A stretch of 64,000 nucleotides of DNA from Parascedosporium putredinis (GCA_949357655.1 CASHTG010000015.1:2604001-2668000); one strand, 5' to 3'. Shown: positions 26,743-39,264, numbered from the stretch's first letter. Translations and numbers: made by a program. The notes: generated from the sequence alone by a model not told the origin.

Positions 26743-27699
26743 TCGAAGTTGGCTTACCTCCTGCGCGTCTTCGCCCCCGCCCACCTACGAATCATCGGCC
26801 CAACGCTTTCACCTTGAGCCATCGACCATCTATCATTACAACATCCCCTTCCCTTTGTCTCTTCCCTTTTAGACCCTCCTCCAAGACCTCGAGTTTTCTA
26901 CGGCGACTGAGGACGGGTTGGTTTCTGTTGCCTCCCCTCCCTCACCACACCTTCCACCTTTCTTCAGAGCCAACTCTTCCATGATGTGGCACGATTTGAC
27001 GATGAATCATTCCTTTTCTCTCTTAACCTTTTTTTCCATTATACCTTCTATTTCTCTTTTGGATCTATCCTTTAACCTACAAACTACTCAACCTCCTCGA
27101 ACCCCACCGTTTCTCCCCTCGGACAAAGTCATGTGCTTTAGGAACGGTCTTGAGAGGGGACATTTCATCTACATGTACTCTTTTTCCCCCTTGTAGCTGG
27201 AAGCTTCTCGCAATACCTTGTCAGCAAGGCGGAAGCAGCGGCGCCAGCGTATGGCTTGGCCTCCGATTTTATGTTTGGGATGGCGTTTTTCTAAATACGG
27301 TACGGAATGGCGGAATATCATCTGGGAGGCTTTCTTTGTTTCTTTGGTTTTTTTTTCCTTCTCCCTCTTCACGTTTAGTCTTGTACTTGGGCTTTTTTTC
27401 TTCCTTGTTTCCCAATTGCGGGAAGCGGGAATGAAGAGCCTTGAGTTGATTGGACATGGCGTGGAGGAACAACATGGGGAATGGGGGCTACTCAGCTCGG
27501 TAATCAATAAGGCTTAGCTCGTCACGCTCGACAATAAATTTACCTTTGTGCCCTTCACTTGATCTCTTGGTCCGTCTTTTTTCTTTCTTTTTTTTTTTTT
27601 TCTCTCTCGCCTTTTCTTTTGGGCGTAATCGGGGGAAACATGGATTCACCAGATATAAAAGAAAGAATGGCCATCCTTGAATTTGGCGAGGATGTGGGT

Positions 27700-27704
<5 letters not shown>

Positions 27705-27758
<54 letters not shown>
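27705..27758. repeat. (GT)27 microsatellite
   Basis: An uninterrupted GT dinucleotide tract of 54 bp, the longest in the window. Confidence 0.98.
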
Positions 27759-27760
<2 letters not shown>

Positions 27761-29497
27761 ATTGATGTACCATTGATCTGTTGTATACACTGTTTGTTTC
27801 ACAGCATTGGGGCCCCTTCACCTGCTTTGAGAACATTGAAGCTTGAGAGATGAGCCGCGGGAAGGACGTCAATGTACTACGTTGGTTCCACGCACAGTTG
27901 ACCCGCTGTAGGTGCATGCTCAGCTTCTAAAAATCGACACATTCTTCATCGTTAAGCGGCTGGCGGGCCTGGCCTGCTTGCTGGCCGACTTGCTTGGGCG
28001 GAAGAGATTGCCACACCCTCGCTCGCTCGCTACTGGGGGAAGGGGGGCAAGGGACAAAGTTGAATTTACCCATAATGCACGAGATGCGGATGTGGTAATT
28101 GATCGGAAGAAACAAAGGGCAAGGGGGGAAACAAGCTGGCATGACGTCCGGTTGGAGCTGTGAGGGCATGAGGAGGGAGAGTCATTACTGCAGCTCTTTG
28201 CAGGAAGAACATTGAAATTATACACTCATCTCCTGCAACCGCCGTTCGCGACGGGTCCGCTTCTCTTTCTCTCTCTCTCTCTAAAAGTTGGATTTGGATT
28301 GATGGGGAAACAGGGTCGCTTAAGCTGTTTAGAGGTGCGGTTTTTTTCTTCTTTTTTTCTCCTTTTTTCTTCTTTGTTTTTTTACAATGGATTGATGTAT
28401 GTTTAAACACCAAGGTCAACGCAAGTGCTCGATCAAAGTCTGTTGAATCAACATATTGGGGTGTTGGGGCATTGGGCACTAGTGGTCTGGATGCCTGGCA
28501 CCGCCGAAACGGGCCAGTGGACGGGATTGCACTCTGCTAAACTTTGAAATCTCCCGGTATTAGACTTGACGCAATGGGAAATCATTCAGTCTTTGCATCG
28601 ATACATGTGGATTTTTTTATTTTTAATTTTTAATTTTTTCGATTTCATGTCTCAATCTTCTCAAGTCTCCTAGGTTCAAGAAGGGGTTAAAAGCCAAAGT
28701 TGTTTCGATTTAGCAAAGACCTACCGAGGTACACGTCACAGTCTCTCACGAGCCAAGAGTTGACGTTTAAACGTCTCGTCTGCCTGGGGAAAGCCGGCAA
28801 CGCGCCGAGCCTACGACCTTGAACATTGAAGTTTAGTCTGGCTTCGTTGGGCGCCTACCTACACACTTTGCCTGTACAGTGGGCGTGCGCTCCTCATGAT
28901 TGATCAATTGATCACTGATGTCTGGGTCCATTGAATGGATCAATTGACCAATTTCGCTCGCGGCGGAGTCATTAATACCCCGGAACGAAGCGGCAGGTGG
29001 ATCTTTATTTCCTGGAGTGTACTGTACTGTACATATGTACAGCATACACGAACGTGTGCTGAGCTTGAATTTGAACGGAATTTGACCCATCTGCTTCCAA
29101 TTTCCGGGAGCTATTAATATCGCCATGGATTTCTTTGGACAACATTGAACGTCGAGCGCTCCGCTCCAGCAATCGACCCTCCTGCCTTTCGACCCGCCCC
29201 TCTTTCCCCATCTCTGGAGGGAGGTGTGGTGTGGCAACTTGGCGCTTCCAAGATCCATATGATGGATCCATGGATGGATATATCCACGCCAGCCGACCCC
29301 CATATGTCGCCGGTATATACAATGGGGAGAGAGGTCAGGGTCGATGGACGGCGACTCGCCTTGGGAGAAGAGGGGGTCGAGGTGGAAAAAGTAAGGTGAA
29401 AGACAGCATGACATCAAGCCAGAATAATAAAAAGAAACAAAAGATATAAAAATAGCCTCGCAAAGAAAAAAAGAAAAGAAAAGGGAAAAACGACGAG

Positions 29498-29547
29498 ATG
29501 CCTCGAGGAGGCCGCCCCCTTTTCCCCTTTGAGACGTCTCGAGGCAT
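29498..29547. repeat. Inverted repeat, 10-bp arms
   Basis: ATGCCTCGAG at 29498-29507 is the exact reverse complement of CTCGAGGCAT at 29538-29547, with a 30-base C-rich then T-rich spacer. As RNA it could form a stem-loop. No gene is adjacent. Confidence 0.8.
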
Positions 29548-31947
29548 GCAGCGCATGGGCAGACAACAAGCGTGTGTCTGACTTGGTTGCCGCCACCCTC
29601 TTTTCCAACTTTGAGCTCCCTTTTTAGAGCAAAGTTTTGCACTGTTAATAAGATGAAAGGCGACATGCGCCGTTCCGTCTCGGGCGAGTACCTAGTAGTG
29701 GAAGGCATGACCCTCCGCAATCCTGGAGGCGCGGTTCACCCTCCTCGCTCCTCTAATAAAAAGTCATATATCAGTTGAATGTCTTGCATCGGCACCCGCC
29801 TTTGGGTAATACGTGCGGTGTGAGGTGTGGTCTCAGCTGAGGCCGCAACGGCTGCCTGCCAGGATCGAAGAACCGTCTTCCTTTCTCAGATGTCCCCTAG
29901 GTGGCTCGGCTAGGGGCTCCTCCCTTGTCACTTCTCTGCCTTCTCCGCCTTCTTCTCCTCCTTCTCCCGTTTGCATTGACCGCGGTCACGAGACAAAGGA
30001 TCGGAGCCACGGCTCAGAACTTCCAGTGTCTCGATGGACGGCTTGGTTTGGATTCGAGATGGGGGATAATCCGCAGGCAAACTTCAAATGGAATTAGGCC
30101 TCCCACCCCACCTACTGCCTTGTTGTGAGCATCCATCTATTCCCCTCTCCCCGCTTCCTCCACCCACTTGAGAGGATGGTTATTCACAGATGAACGATGG
30201 AGGATGAGCCGAGGGCCAAGGCTCACTGCTTACTGAGATCCTAGTCCTTCTCGCAAGAGCCTTGTCTGATGAATTGCGCAGACCGATGCGCGGCCAGTTC
30301 CCAGCGCACCCACATTTTACAGTGGATTAAGTGTGCACCCGGCCTATCCTTGGTCGGCAAGGGTGCTGCAATATAAGAGTTGCTTTTTTGGGTTCTTCAT
30401 TTTTTCTTTCTTTTTGTTCGGGGTTCTCTAGCACGTCCCGCGTCACTTTGTGAAAACCCTCGGCCGCTGTCCATAGTTGACGAGCAATGCAACCGTGCAG
30501 AGTGATTCCTTGAATCACCACCGGCGGCGCTCCTGACTGCGTAGCCTCTCCACTCTTTTCCCCGCTCATCCGCGCGCCCCAAGCCCCCTCTTGTCTCCTC
30601 GCGCGGGTCCGGTGTGCTCTCTGTGCAGGTATCCGAGGCCTGAGTACTATTAGGCAGGCTCTCTCCCCCAAGTTGTGAGGGTGATAGCGGTAGTATTGTT
30701 CGTCTTCTCGAGGGGAGAAGCCCCCTTGTGCCTGGGGAGGGAAATCTTTGGATGGGCGGTAAAACGAATGAAAGGAGAGGGAGGTGCGTGTGACGAGAGG
30801 CAAACAGGTACTTGTACGCTAGACTAACTTGGGCCGTAGCGCGTACCGTCATCCTGGATAGTGCATGTCCTTTGGGGGCCAGGGTGTCTTGCAGCAGGGA
30901 GGAGAGCGGACTGGCGAGAGCAGGGATGGGGCGGGGGAGCCACGGTGGTTTTCTGTCCACATGGAAAGGAGCGTATTATTACTTGTATTACACTAATAAG
31001 CCCGGCCAGCGCGATGCGATGCGCAACGATGCGCTGCGATGCGACATGGCAGCGATTTGCAAATGAGCCCTCGAAATCGCTCCAAAGAGCTGTTACATGG
31101 AGGTAAACGAGGGAGGAGCAACATCAAATGGATAATGAGCGTCCATGACGGAAAAGAGGAAGGGCGCAAAACGAACCCAGACGGTTGGGATTTTGTTGTT
31201 CACAGAGTACTCCGATTTTTTGATTTTTTTTTCATCCCTGTATGATCATGTGGCGGATGAAGGCAGCGGACGAGAGACGAGCGTGACAAAGATAACAAGG
31301 CGGAGGCGAGCGCTATTATTGTAATTGCATTTCTTCATTTCAAGCGGACCCATTGAAGGCTGTTCAACCAATTTATCGGTACACATTCCTTCCACTTTAT
31401 TGATCACGGACCTTGAAAAGGTGTGTGTATCGAGAAGAAGCAAAGGAGAAAAAGAAAAAGAAAAAGAAACCCGAAAACGAACAAAGAGGAGAATCACACC
31501 GGCCGGGCTGCCGTGAGCGCACCGATGGGTGAGCGATGGGGGAAGAAACAAAGGGGGAAAGGCCCCAAAACAATGGAAGGAGAGGTTCAGCAAAGGGGAA
31601 TTTGTTAAGCGCCTGACAGGGCGTGACGTTTTGGGACGTACAGGGCGTCCCGCGCGATGATTGGCTCGAGGCCAGGCCGCTCCCGCAGAAAGCAGATCAA
31701 CTGAACGAGGTTCTGAAATCGTGTGCAGCGTCGCCTTCGATTGGCCAGCTGGGAAGCAACCTAAGCGCCGAGGGGTGGGGTGGGGGCGGCGCCGGAGGGG
31801 CGTGCATGACCAACGGTCTCGGGAACCCCATCGAGGAGAGTTCCCACGGGGGAAAGAGCGACGCGAGCGAGCGTGCAAGTGTGCAAGTGCAAGTGCAAGT
31901 GTGAAAAGTGTGACGAGAATGATCCGAACCTGGCGCAGAACCGAGTC

Positions 31948-31967
31948 TTTTTTTTTTTTTTTTTTTT
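31948..31967. repeat. T20 mononucleotide run
   Basis: Uninterrupted T tract in intergenic sequence. Confidence 0.95.
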
Positions 31968-34560
31968 CGTCGTCGTTTTCTTTCTTTCGCCCTTCTCTCA
32001 CTGCCTCTGCCTCGCTCAACCCTTTATGTCTCTATGGCTGGCTGGCTGGCCCACGCACGCGGACCTTTGTGCACGCTAAGGGGTGTACATTTTCTACAAA
32101 GTATTTCTTTTTCAACTTGCTGTTGCTATTCCATGTCCTGCCTTTATCTGTTCCTCGAAGAAAAGAGGGAAAGCACCCTCGACCTTGGCTGCCTATCCTC
32201 GTTATTTCAGAGCGCAAAGATTTGGGCCGACTGCTGCGTCTACGCTTTCTCTGTTCTCGACGAGTAAAAAGTCGAGTGACTAGTCATGGCGAATCCCTCC
32301 GAGAGGAACGACATCTAGTGTAGTCGAGGGCCCATGCTATTTGGGCGTGCCGAGGAAGGGGCTTGAACCTTTGAGCAACGGACCCTTGCTCGTGTTTTCC
32401 CAGTCCCGGATCGGCGACAGAAGCCATGAGCTTAGGGACGACGAAGAAACGCCATCTCGGTAATTTATGCCATGGATCACAGCTCGCCTCCACCAGATGC
32501 TTAGCGTACGCTACCTCGGTGGTTCTGCTTTTGACTCGTTTACGAACGGCGCAACTCCGAGGCCCTTTTGAGTCAAACGGACCCCGGGGTTTGCTCTGGC
32601 TGGCCAAAGTCCGGTGGTAAAGGCAATGGTTGTGTGCAATGTGCAACTAACGTTAACCCCTCCTCACCCAATCCATCTACGCTGCTTGCCGTAAATCACA
32701 CACGACATAGTTCCCGCGGAATGGCGGCTCTTCTTAGTGGATATGTGATCAATTCGTGGGCAGGGAAACGACCCGCCCAGTAGGATATTGCCCCGAGGCC
32801 CTCTTTTCACTCGGCACTGGCACTCTGGGACCACGGTATCCGGTCTGATCACGGCGCGTGGTTGACCTGCCCCGCCCCCGCCGCCGCTGCCTATACATCC
32901 ATTGGATCCATAGATGGCTAATAACCGCAAGACCCGGCCTCTTCCTGGTTGCCCTTTTCGCTGGCACATTGACAAGGTGGGAGGTGGATCGCTTTTGTGA
33001 TTCTTCATCTGAATACGTGAGCAAGGCGACCTTCGGTTCTTGGTAGCACGCTTTATACCAAAGATGGCAAAGGTCGGTTGGGGGAGGGGGTTCGGTTCTC
33101 AATCGATTGCAACGAGCTATTATCCCATCCCCGTTCCGCCTGTGCATTTTCGTCAACCGCCTGCCTCTGGTCGCTACGACCCAGCAACCTCGACGTGACT
33201 TGACTCTGAGCCTCGCAATGTGATGACTTTCAACAACCTGCATCACCTCTATTAGGCGTAGTTCACCCCCCTTCTCTCTCTCTCTTCTGCCCCTTGTTCT
33301 TAATTTTCAATTTCCTCTCTCTCCTCGCTCCTCGCTTCCCACCCATTTCCCTCTTGGCCTCGGACTGCCTATACCCTCTCCACGATCCGAGAGGGGACCG
33401 AACTTATCCCGTACCAAGGCGCCCTCCGACTCTACGCTGTGATGCGATTGGCCAAAGCCTCTCCCGATTCTTCGTTTGGTGGTAAACGCGGGACAATACA
33501 ATGTGGTGTGGTGTTCCTGGAGGCTCCCAACCCCACAAGGGCTCGAAGCCCGCGATAATATAAGATATAAATGAATAAAAAGGGAGAAACCCCTCCCCAA
33601 AAAAATAAAAATAAAAATAAAACCCACGCAAATTTGAAGGATCCGTGCTGAGTGACAGCAGCGCGGGATTGGGATGGAATGTGCCAGCTTCGAGAACAGT
33701 CATCAAGCCCATCTGGCCCGGGAAGAGGAACAACATTGAACCCCCGCCTGAAACACCTCGCTGCTTGAAACGGCAAGGTTGCCGTTGCCTGCTCTCGGTT
33801 GCATGGTTGACCAGCCCAGCCCAGCCAACCAAAGAACGGGGGAGGAGTTCTTCCAACCGTCGAAAGCGCTTCTATTTTCAGATCCCCGCTGTTTCATCTT
33901 GCTCACACACCCCTAATCCCTCTTGATCTAGGACGGCGAGAGCAGCCAGGACCCGACGGTTTGTTCGACACGGCTTCAAGGGGCGCACCCAATGTTGCGA
34001 TAGATCCTCCCTTTTTGATCTAATTATAGTTTGGGGATCCCCTCGGGGCCAACGTGGCTGATCAGCGATCTGAGCAGGGTCTCTTACTATTGTGAATTCT
34101 CCTCAAGCCTGGCCGGCTTGGGGGTTCTCCTGCGTCTGCGTTTCGGTGCAGTGGTCCAGCAGCGTGCGGGACGTCTCCACGAGTTGAAATTGATCAATCG
34201 AAGTAAGGAAATGATGCATGATCGTTGTGCGTTCAATGCCGCTTATCACCTCTTCCTACTCTTCTTTGGCGGTTCGTTATAACCCCCTGAATACCTCAAT
34301 GCACGGTAATCTCCGAATTTACAGGCACCTGCATTATAATTTGGGGAGCCGCGCATACAATGGCGTTTACAGGGTAAGGAATGGGTATCTCAATGTTAGA
34401 ATCTATCCAAATGCCGGGCGGGCTGGCTTGGGGGAGCCGGTTGTAAAAACGCCTGCGGCGTTACTACCCCCAGGCCCTAGCCTCACCTACGACCAGGCGC
34501 CGTCGTGTCTTGCGGCTGTCTCCGGGGAGCCTCGGACCAGCCCAGGCCTTTCCCAAGCTA

Positions 34561-37179
34561 CTACACGGTTCGGACCTCTTTTGCTCTTGCGTGGCAAAGG
34601 GCCACATCCACTCCAGAGCTCATGAGGACGTGAATCCACAGCCTTTGAGTATCACTGAGCCTGTCATTCGCGCTCTTGACTTCTACAAACATGCACGCCT
34701 TCTCCGGCTCCTTCCGCCATAAAACCAAGTCCGGCAAGCCTCCCCGCGCTGTCGATACTCTTGCGTCATAACTTTGCAGATAGCTGCCAGCGTGTCCCCT
34801 TTGAAGCAGCTCACGAGCTCTGCCAGGTCGTCTAGTGCGAAATCCCAGTTGAGACCTACAACACAGGTTTTGCGCTCGTGCTCTCGTTCGTAGACCTCTC
34901 GGAGGATGGACTCCGCATCTCCGTTGGATATCGCGGCAAGGCGCCGGTTGATCTCGGACGCTCGTGTTGGGTAGAAGGAGTCGGTGTGCAAATCCAATGG
35001 GCAGGACTGGTATGCCGTTTGGAAAACGTTTGGGACGTAGAGGAATATAATGTCAAAAAATAAGAGGGCGAACAAGGTACGGACGATGCCTCCTTCCGAG
35101 TGATATCCTTTCCAGCCCTGGCTTCGGTACCAGCTCAGGCACATTTCTTCCACGCTACATTCCGCGCCATCCTCATATTCGTCGACCCATACTGTTTTTG
35201 TACTTGGCCCTTTCCCTTTGCTGATAGACCCGTCATCGCGCTTGATTTGGATTCCTTCAACCACGTGTTCGAGTGCGGCATCGAGCCGGACGTGCTTGAA
35301 GTCATGCTGAAGCCTGCGGGGATCCGTAATCGTCTCTCCAGTTTTGTTAGACGTTTCTGCAGGTCATAGTGGTATATTAGATGGCAGTCGCTGTCCTGAA
35401 GCGCATACTCGCATGTTTCGATCGCTTTTCGTCTCCAATGCTTCTTCCGCTGCTCCTCATCGGCCATCATCGGGACGGTCTCTACCGCGTACATGTAGTG
35501 CTCCTCCAATAGCGCTTTGCGCTGATACCAGTCTCCGCGCCTGGCCGGGTGGAAGAGCCGCTGAGCGAGAAGCGCAACCAGAAGATCGTACTCCCTCTTA
35601 TAATTTTTGAGTCTGCCGAAACAATGCGCGGCCTTGTGCACGATACGAGTGAGTGTATGCGCTGGCGTGAACCTCCGTAGGTAGGCTCCTTCGCCAAAGT
35701 CATAGACTGTATCTTCTTTGACTTGCTCCTCCGCAAGCAACCTCTCCCAGTGGGGATATATTCCTTCGAAATAGCTTATAACCTTATTGAACCCCTCTTC
35801 TTTGGGAGGATCACCCTGCTCTAAGATTTTGTCAACCTCGGCTTGAAGTCTGAGGGCACTTTCAAACTCCATCATGTGAACTCGCGAGGTAAATATGTTA
35901 GAGCTACGGCCAACTAGATAGCTGGCAAAGTTGCGCCGAGATATTTTGGCAAGAATGATCGTGGTCAGGGACTTTTCAGTCCATTCCGTAGAGCGATAGA
36001 AGACGAGGTGCACGCGCTCGAATAGCTCGAACGTCATCGGCGCTATCCTGATGCAAGGTCCGGTGATGGTTGATACCTTTTCAACGAAGAGCGTCTCCCC
36101 GTCTCTAATTTCATCAGGCGCATGCGAAGAGTCACTCTCGCACCTCTGTAAGTCACTTGCAGGGGAACGAGTCAGACCCGTGCGCCTGATGCCCAATGTA
36201 AACAACCCTGTCTGCTGCTTGCTATTTCGGCATAGCGCGCGGGAAAGGTCCGATTTCGTTTTCCCCTGTAACTTCAAGTCTTTGGCCATCATCTTCATTT
36301 CCTCAAAGCTCAGGAGGCCGGCGGCGTCTTCGGCGGATGTGATGTGGGCCTCGGACCGGTCCACAAACGAAAAGTGCTCACCGATGCAGATGTCTTCTAA
36401 ATCTAGGCCACTACTTTCCTTGTGGTTGGAAGCGGAAGTTGATCGTGGTAGGAATCTCGACTTCTCAAGGTTCAAGACTGCGTTGTCAATATTGGCGATA
36501 TCACTATGGTACCCTAGCCGGCTGATACGATGCCATGAAGCTGTCTTCCGGAGGAACAGCCGTACGTACCTGCGCAGAGCGGTCAGAGTCTGCAAAGAAA
36601 AAGGGCAGAGGAAAACAAATGAGAAAAAGACCAGAGATATGCGTACAAATATTGGGACTGGTAATCCAGACTTCTCCACTCTTGAAATACTCTTTGTTCC
36701 CTCTCGTCAAAGAGATGAGACTCATCTTCTAGAACAATATCGAGTGCGAGACTAAAAGCGTCGACATAAACCGAGCTTTTTCCTCTGACCCATCTGGTAT
36801 TTCTGGGGGCAAGGTCTTCGGATTTTGATACGCCGTGGCCTCCCGATCCGTTTTCCGCTTCTCGAGCAGTCATGGGCTCGAGAACAGTGTCCAAAGCTTC
36901 GTCCACAAATTCTACGTCTGCTAGCGCGCTTTCAAGTCCGGAACCTCTGCCACAGTCGTCGCCATCTATCGATCCTGAGACAGATAAGGGTGGGGAATGT
37001 GGAGAATCGATGTTCGACCCGTCCTTCTCAGGTGAATGCCTTGACTCCCGATCGGACTCGGAGTCGCCCGAGAAGCGACGCTTTTTGGATAGACGAGACT
37101 GGTCTCCAAGGCATGATGAGTGACGCCGACTGGTTGTTCTAGTCCCCGGAATTGGAGTCCTTCTAATGAAGGCATCCAT
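34561..37179 (-). CDS. FAN1: Fanconi-associated nuclease 1 homolog (FAN1), VRR-NUC nuclease (two apparent frameshifts)
   Basis: A structure-specific 5' flap endo/exonuclease for interstrand crosslink repair, acting in the nucleus. Two exons: 36647-37179 and 34561-36569, with a 77-bp intron (donor GTACGC). The splice joins the family motif QYLYVRLFLRKTASWHR. The central part has the FAN1 SAP/TPR-like features, including LLSFEEMKMMAKDLKL and RRGDWYQRKALLEEHYMY. The C-terminal VRR-NUC domain carries EGGIVRTLFALLFFDIIF, then the PD-(D/E)XK residues Asp about 792 (GLPDLVLW) and Glu808/Lys810 (FVEVKS). Two single-base gaps are inferred: the G run at 35318-35321 (C in the gene) and the C run at 34742-34745 (G in the gene). 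The second hides GLPDL and the whole catalytic end. With both restored there are 848 codons (847 aa) ending at the TAG at 34561-34563. I see no N-terminal UBZ-type zinc finger; the first ~120 residues are a Ser/Asp-rich, likely disordered region. Divergent from SDC1. Confidence 0.94.
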
Positions 37180-37593
37180 CTAGGGTTCTTCGAGGGCGTT
37201 TGGAATGCAGAAGCTCAAAACCCTCCCTCACTCTCCAAGGTTGGAAAACTCGAGACGCGTGCGCCCCGCTGTAGGGACGTTCCGGCCACGCGAGATGGGA
37301 CACGGTGTCACGTGGGGAGCTCTTATCGATAAGCACGACAAGACAGGCGGCGCATCTCGAAATATTGATCCGCCCAGTCGAATTTGTTAATTGCGACTTC
37401 TCTTTCCACCATAAACCCTCTTTGCCACGAACTACGTCTTCTTTGGAGCCCCCAGATCATTTCTGCAGGCCCACAGCCCATCAACGAAATCATGTCGGGC
37501 CTCCCCCAACGATGCGCCTCCCAATGGCCCTCCAGGGCCTTCCGACACGCTTCACGCCCCCGCCCCCTGACGTCCACGACTCTAGACATCCCA
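37180..37593. promoter_or_regulatory. Bidirectional promoter of FAN1 and SDC1
   Basis: The two start codons face away from each other 414 bp apart, with no other gene between them, so this segment must hold both promoters and leaders. A CCAAT sequence is at 37521-37525 on the + strand. No TATA-like element stands out. Confidence 0.6.
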
Positions 37594-38080
37594 ATGACCG
37601 ATGCTGACGGCCATTTGAGCGTCCCCGTTCGTAATTGCCTGCATATATGCTTGAAAATGCCCGAGGATACCCTCAATATTGACCGAGTCGGTACAGGAAC
37701 CTGCCCCGTCATCCGAAGCTGTGCTTTCTCGGGACGACCGAGAGCCTAGTTCCGGGAGCGGACCGGCCCCGTCGAAAAACATCAACATTCGCCAGTACCT
37801 AAACGAGAGCGTGTGCCCAAGTTTACTGGCAGGCTGTAAATTTCTCGTTCAAGACCCAGATAATCTGTAAGAACCCTTAGCGTCATGTTATCCGCTATTG
37901 CTCTGACCGATCCCGTTGGCCCTAACATCACGTCCGATATCTAGTCCGGAGGACCCTCTTCGAGTCCTTGCCGAGTTCCTGCTCGAGCGCCACGCAGAGG
38001 TTGTCGCGACAAGAAGAGAAAAGGAGCCCCATACTTCCTCAATATCAGAGGGCAGACCTAACGGGGAAGCAGGGCCCTAG
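37594..38080 (+). CDS. SDC1: DPY-30/Sdc1 homolog, COMPASS complex subunit
   Basis: A small subunit of the Set1/COMPASS histone H3K4 methyltransferase complex. The DPY-30 motif dimerises and binds the Ash2/Bre2 subunit. Three exons: 37594-37626, 37697-37866 and 37945-38080. The introns are 70 bp (donor GTTCGT, acceptor TACAG) and 78 bp (donor GTAAGA, acceptor CTAG). The total is 339 bp (112 aa) with no frame defect, the only intact gene in the window. The DPY-30 motif is at about residues 42-84: NINIRQYLNESVCPSLLAGC, then PEDPLRVLAEFLLERH, with intron 2 inside it. The N-terminal 40 residues are acidic/Pro/Ser-rich and the C-terminus is basic then low complexity. The start at 37594 is the ATG that splices into frame. 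An upstream in-frame extension is open, so a longer N-terminus cannot be fully excluded. Confidence 0.9.
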
Positions 38081-38513
38081 AATAGAAGGTGGTCGCATTG
38101 ATCCCAGTACTTTGATGAGATGCTCGGGGATGCCACAGATGTGAGGAGGACACGGATAATTGGAGGTAGGCCGAGCACAACAGTACCTCGGATGACAGCA
38201 TATTTCGCGGGGCGTTTGGGCACAGTAAAAGCAATGGTGGAAACGGTGGTCAAAGAACACAGCATCTTGGCGACAAGGGGTGGCCAACACCGGAATTTTT
38301 ATTCTTTTCTTTCTTCACTTCACCAAATTTACTAATGCGAGGCATGAACTAAGGCAATACCATTTATTCTGGTTGCGATAGCTCAAGAGCACTAATTTTC
38401 ATCAAAAAACCCGTCGCAGAATTCATGGCTGCGTAATGCAAATTTCCTTTTCCCCAACTCCAAAACTGCCGGGAGAACCTTCACATGCATTTGATGGCCT
38501 TTCCAGGCGTTAT
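38081..38513. other. Convergent gap between SDC1 and S13 genes
   Basis: This 433-bp 3'-to-3' space holds the terminators and 3' UTRs of both genes. It has AT-rich patches near 38295-38330 and 38380-38400 but no distinct element I can name. Confidence 0.6.
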
Positions 38514-39264
38514 TTACGCAACAAGGGTGCTGGCAGTGGCGCTCTCGTATCGCCAGTTGGGGGAGGTTACCGACGCGGCGGTAGTAGCGAGAAAGACGGT
38601 GGATCCTGGACTCGATAAGAATGAGACGGAACTTGGCGTCCATATCCTTTCGGTTGCGCTCAAGGTGCTTTCGGACAGCGACGGCCTAGTAAACATCAGA
38701 AGCGCTGTTAGAACGATACCGCACTACGCATGGGACTAGGAAGGGAAATTGACAATACGAACCTTCTTGATCAAGTTGTAAAGGTCTTCAGGAAGCTCGG
38801 GGGCAAGACCTGTACAAAAGATCACACTGTCAGCCGTGACCAACAGAGGCATTTTCCACAAGAGTTTGAACTCTGGGAGTAAAGTATGGTATGATTCTTC
38901 AAAAGAGAATCTCTGCGGGCTTTGCCGGCGTGTTCAAGGCGGAACGATCGTACCGTAAGACTTGAGGATACGGAGAATCTTGTTGCCTATACAGGAATTT
39001 GGAGGGTTAGCCAAGGGCTCTTGATTTTGATCATAGAGAGTATCTCAACGGAATTTCTACGTACCGGTGATGGTCTTGACCTGGGCGACACCATGGGCGT
39101 CACGGAGGACGACACCGATCTGAGAGGGAGAAGCACCCTTCCTGGCAAGCTTGCAGATCTGCTCGGCGACCTGGTCGGGAGAGGCCTTGAGCCACGCGGG
39201 GGTTGCGGGAGTAGGGGATGGCGGAGGCAGAAATGCCCTTGCCCTTGCTGTGAAGTCTACCCAT
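38514..39264 (-). CDS. rps13: 40S ribosomal protein S13 (uS15) (two apparent frameshifts)
   Basis: A component of the small ribosomal subunit. Four exons: 39065-39264, 38954-38986 (only 33 bp), 38763-38809 and 38514-38685. The introns are 78, 144 and 77 bp (donors GTACGT, GTACGA, GTTCGT). The protein reads MGRLHSKGKGISASAIPYSR at the N-terminus, continues through QICKLARKGASPSQIGVVLR and MDAKFRLILIESRIHRLSRY, and ends ESATASTLVA. Two sites break the frame, at G/C runs 39198-39202 (where NPPAW is expected) and 38559-38563 (where LPPNWRY is expected). At each the run is 5 where 7 is needed, that is two missing bases. With these restored the gene is 152 codons (151 aa), the normal eukaryotic S13 length. 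Because S13 is essential and almost invariant, these breaks are most likely sequence errors. Confidence 0.97.

Larger units (their letters stand above)
26743..34560. other. 7.8-kb gene-poor region
   Basis: No recognisable gene. It contains the (GT)27 repeat at 27705-27758, the 14-bp palindrome TGATCAATTGATCA at 28901-28914, ATGGATCCAT at 29262-29271, TACCGAGGTA at 28722, a 10-bp inverted repeat at 29498/29538, a GATGC-rich cluster at about 31011-31046 and a T20 run at 31948-31967. The longest unexplained frame of the window (28833-29720, minus) lies here but reads across these simple and palindromic sequences and shows no family signature. Confidence 0.55.

Noticed and set aside
31246..32019. 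257-codon minus frame
   Set aside because: It crosses a T20 run and purine/pyrimidine tracts; composition-driven with no family signature.
32345..32420. tRNA-like B box (GGTTCAAGCC on the minus strand)
   Set aside because: The T stem has a mismatch and no matching 5' acceptor arm or A box is found at a suitable distance.
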